This document shows, one piece after another, positions 5,361-7,133 of a DNA stretch of 7,133 bases. Both the position numbers and the translations under genes were made by a program. This stretch comes from Streptosporangiaceae bacterium (GTDB lineage: Bacteria; Actinomycetota; Actinomycetes; Streptosporangiales; Streptosporangiaceae). The notes below the pieces were generated by a model. It was not told the DNA's origin, did not search any database, and was given only the letters and a program-made list of their open reading frames with translations. Position 1 is the first letter of the stretch; each line of letters opens with the position of its first letter. The DNA is taken from the NCBI GenBank assembly GCA_025934635.1, contig JAICWX010000392.1, positions 1 to 7,133 on the forward strand, written 5' to 3'.

Positions 5361-5364
5361 GTCC
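5329..5364 (-). repeat. 12-bp tandem repeat over the cysteine hydrolase start
   Basis: On the minus strand, GGACATGAGCCC, GGACATGAGCAG and GGACGTGACCGG follow one another without spacing. Units 1 and 2 share their first 10 bases; unit 3 has drifted. Each unit carries an in-frame ATG or GTG, the first overlapping the hyuB stop. The core GGAC(A/G)TGAGC is the same as in the sigJ start repeat. Confidence 0.65.
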
Positions 5365-7133
5365 AGACCGGGCGCTGCGGCGCGGGCAGGCCGGTTTCCT
5401 CCTGGCACCGGGCCAGCAGTTCGGGCAGCGGCGGGCCCATGTCGAAGACCGGCAGCTCGGCCGGGCGGGCGGCGCGCATTTCCTCGCGCAGCGCGCTGGT
5501 CCGGCCGGCGTCCACGCCGCCGCCGTCGCTATCGCCGCCGGCCAGCACGACGCCGTAGCGCCGGGCACCGTCCGCTGTGACCAGGCCGCGCCGGACCTCG
5601 AGGGCCACCAGGCCGGGATCGCGCTGCAGCGGGTCGCCCCAGCCGCCGCCGCCCCAGGTGACGAAGTGCAGCACGTCGCCCGGGGCGACCGGGACGTCAT
5701 GGCACTTGCTCGGCAGCACCTCACGGGTCCCGCCGACCCGGTCGATCCACTTGCGGCCGCGGGCGCCCGGCAGGCCGCCGTTGACGCCCCACGGGTAGGT
5801 CAGCCACCGGTCGTCGTGGATGGCGATCGTCCCGGGCTCGAGGAACCGGTACGCGACGTCGACGCCGTTGCCGCCCCGGTGCAGGCCGGGGCCGCCGGTG
5901 TCGGCGACGGTCTCCCAGCGCTCGATCCGCAGCGGGTAGTAGGACTCGAGGAACTCGCAGGGGATGTTCACGAAGCTCGGCCACAGCGAGTGCCCGTCCG
6001 GGCCGTCGCCGAGCGGACGGCCGGGAATGCCGCCGAAGCCGATCGAGTACAGCTGGAACCACTCCCCCGCGCGTTCGCCGCCGGAGTACCGGCCGGAGTA
6101 CATGAAGTGCGGGGACGAGGAGAACCCGGCCGCGTTGAGCAGCGCCGGGTTGGTCTGCCCGAGCAGCCCGCCGAACAGGTCGAAGACCCGCCCGATGCCG
6201 TGGTTGCGCGCGTTCAGGGCGGCCGGGTGCCGGGGCTTCCAGTAGGAGCCCTCGGGGATGGTGACGTCGACCAGGGGGTAGAAGCCGTCGTTCCACAGGA
6301 TCTGCGGGTCCGCCACCGTGATCATGTAGATGCCGAAGAACATCCGGGCCAGGTTCTCGTTCAGGTAGTAGTTGACCGGCCCGACCGCCTGGGGGGATGA
6401 GCCGGTGAAGTCGAGGTGCACCTTGTCGCCGGTCCGGGTGAGCGACAGCTTCAGCTCATACGGCCCGTACCCGACGCCGTCGTCGCAGATGTAGTCGGTG
6501 AACGACAGCGTCCGGCCCTCTTCGAACACCACCTGGAGCAGCGTCTTCATGGCCCGGTAGTTACGGTCGAGCAGGGCGTCGAGCGCGGCCAGGTAGGTCG
6601 CCACGCCGAACCGGGCGCACATCTCCTGCACCCGCCGCGACGCGGTCCGGCACGCGGCGACCAGGCCGTTCAGGTCGGCCCGGTTCCAGTCGGGGACGCG
6701 GACCTGGTTCAAGATGATGCGCAGTGCGTCGTCGTTCAGCTGGCCCGCCTTGTACAGCGTGAACGGCGGGATGACCACGCCCTCCTCGTAGATGGTGCGC
6801 GCGTCGGTGGGCATCGAGCTCGGCGTCTTGCCGCCGACGTCGGACATGTGGCCGAACATGGACGCCCACCCGACCAGCCGTCCCTCGACGTAGACCGGCA
6901 GGACCACGAGCCAGTCGTTGGCGTGGCTGATCGCCGCGCCGCAGGCGTACGGATCGGAGGTCAGGAGCACGTCGCCCTCGCCGATCTCCCCGTCGAAGCC
7001 GTCGAGGAAATCGGGGATGGACAGGCCGAACTGGCCGACCACCATCTTGCCGCTGGGGTCGGCGATCAGCGGGAACTCGTCGTGCTGCTCCCTGATGCCG
7101 GGCGACAGCGCGGTCCTGAACAGCACCTCGTCC
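5357..7133 (-). CDS. hyuB: Hydantoinase B/oxoprolinase-family subunit (5' end outside the window)
   Basis: The visible 591 residues cover nearly all of a hydantoinase B protein. The frame runs off the right edge, where DEVLFRTALSPGIREQHDEFPL matches the region normally about 25 residues after the start, so the true start lies just outside. Family landmarks, numbered from the GTG codon at 7126, are GDVLLTSDPYACG (51-63), FGHMSDVGGKTPSSMPTDARTIYEEG (91-116), LDFTGSSPQAVGPVN (238-252), GGPGLHRGGNGV (411-422) and TWGGGGWGDPLQRDP (490-504). Hydantoinase B proteins act with a HyuA-type ATP-binding subunit in ATP-dependent opening of 5-oxoproline or (N-methyl)hydantoin rings, or in the related acetone/acetophenone carboxylases. 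The hyuA partner is expected to the right of the window. The stop overlaps the cysteine hydrolase start (ATGA), which favours hydantoin ring opening followed by amide hydrolysis. The frame shows no internal damage. Confidence 0.92.
   Translation of the reverse strand, partial: DEVLFRTALSPGIREQHDEFPLIADPSGKMVVGQFGLSIPDFLDGFDGEIGEGDVLLTSDPYACGAAISHANDWLVVLPVYVEGRLVGWASMFGHMSDVGGKTPSSMPTDARTIYEEGVVIPPFTLYKAGQLNDDALRIILNQVRVPDWNRADLNGLVAACRTASRRVQEMCARFGVATYLAALDALLDRNYRAMKTLLQVVFEEGRTLSFTDYICDDGVGYGPYELKLSLTRTGDKVHLDFTGSSPQAVGPVNYYLNENLARMFFGIYMITVADPQILWNDGFYPLVDVTIPEGSYWKPRHPAALNARNHGIGRVFDLFGGLLGQTNPALLNAAGFSSSPHFMYSGRYSGGERAGEWFQLYSIGFGGIPGRPLGDGPDGHSLWPSFVNIPCEFLESYYPLRIERWETVADTGGPGLHRGGNGVDVAYRFLEPGTIAIHDDRWLTYPWGVNGGLPGARGRKWIDRVGGTREVLPSKCHDVPVAPGDVLHFVTWGGGGWGDPLQRDPGLVALEVRRGLVTADGARRYGVVLAGGDSDGGGVDAGRTSALREEMRAARPAELPVFDMGPPLPELLARCQEETGLPAPQRPVWT

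Noticed and set aside
4627..5724. Long minus-strand frame spanning the cysteine hydrolase and the end of hyuB
   Set aside because: It is out of frame with two well-supported genes, is Arg/Pro-rich and also crosses the intergenic promoter region.
1..7133. CRISPR array, tRNA or rRNA genes
   Set aside because: No regularly spaced repeats with unique spacers, no tRNA-like cloverleaf region and no rRNA-like segment was noticed. The only tandem repeats are the short start-codon arrays listed above.

Overview
The window looks like chromosomal DNA from a very GC-rich actinomycete. This rests on the strong GC bias at third codon positions, the GTG and TTG starts, the 4-base stop/start overlaps, an ECF41/SigJ-type sigma factor and an actinobacterial-style IS1341/TnpB element. 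No genus can be named from the sequence alone.

Left part, + strand (1-2506): an HxlR-family regulator (37-573, TTG start with a good Shine-Dalgarno) is followed directly by an IS200/IS605-type, TnpB-only element (about 570-1655, tnpB on the minus strand). After it comes a class I SAM-dependent methyltransferase (1658-2506). The tnpB reading frame keeps its RuvC residues, zinc finger and right-end hairpin but lacks its N-terminal region and any start codon before residue 49 of the open frame, so it is probably a decayed or internally deleted copy. The element sits against the hxlR stop codon. On the other side its presumed left-end hairpin forms the 5' context of the methyltransferase gene.

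Right part, - strand (2512-7133), two linked transcription units read right to left. The upstream unit is a hydantoinase B/oxoprolinase-family subunit (5357 to beyond the right edge) overlapping by ATGA with an isochorismatase-superfamily cysteine hydrolase (4707-5360). Together they suggest ATP-dependent ring opening of a hydantoin-like substrate followed by hydrolysis of an N-carbamoyl or other amide product. The downstream unit is an FAD-dependent amine-oxidase/phytoene-desaturase-like oxidoreductase (3393-4637) overlapping by GTGA with an ECF41 sigma factor, SigJ type (2512-3396), which carries the fused SnoaL-like C-terminal domain.

The most interesting observation is in the 69-bp gap between these units. 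It holds TGTCACA-N16-CGTC on the minus strand, which matches the ECF41 promoter signature as I recall it. The -10 lies only 8 bases before the oxidoreductase ATG. This predicts an autoregulated oxidoreductase-sigJ operon with a leaderless or near-leaderless mRNA. Secondary observations are tandem repeats at two translation starts, an inverted repeat linking the hxlR 3' end with the element's right-end hairpin, and a hairpin that holds a possible start codon for the methyltransferase.
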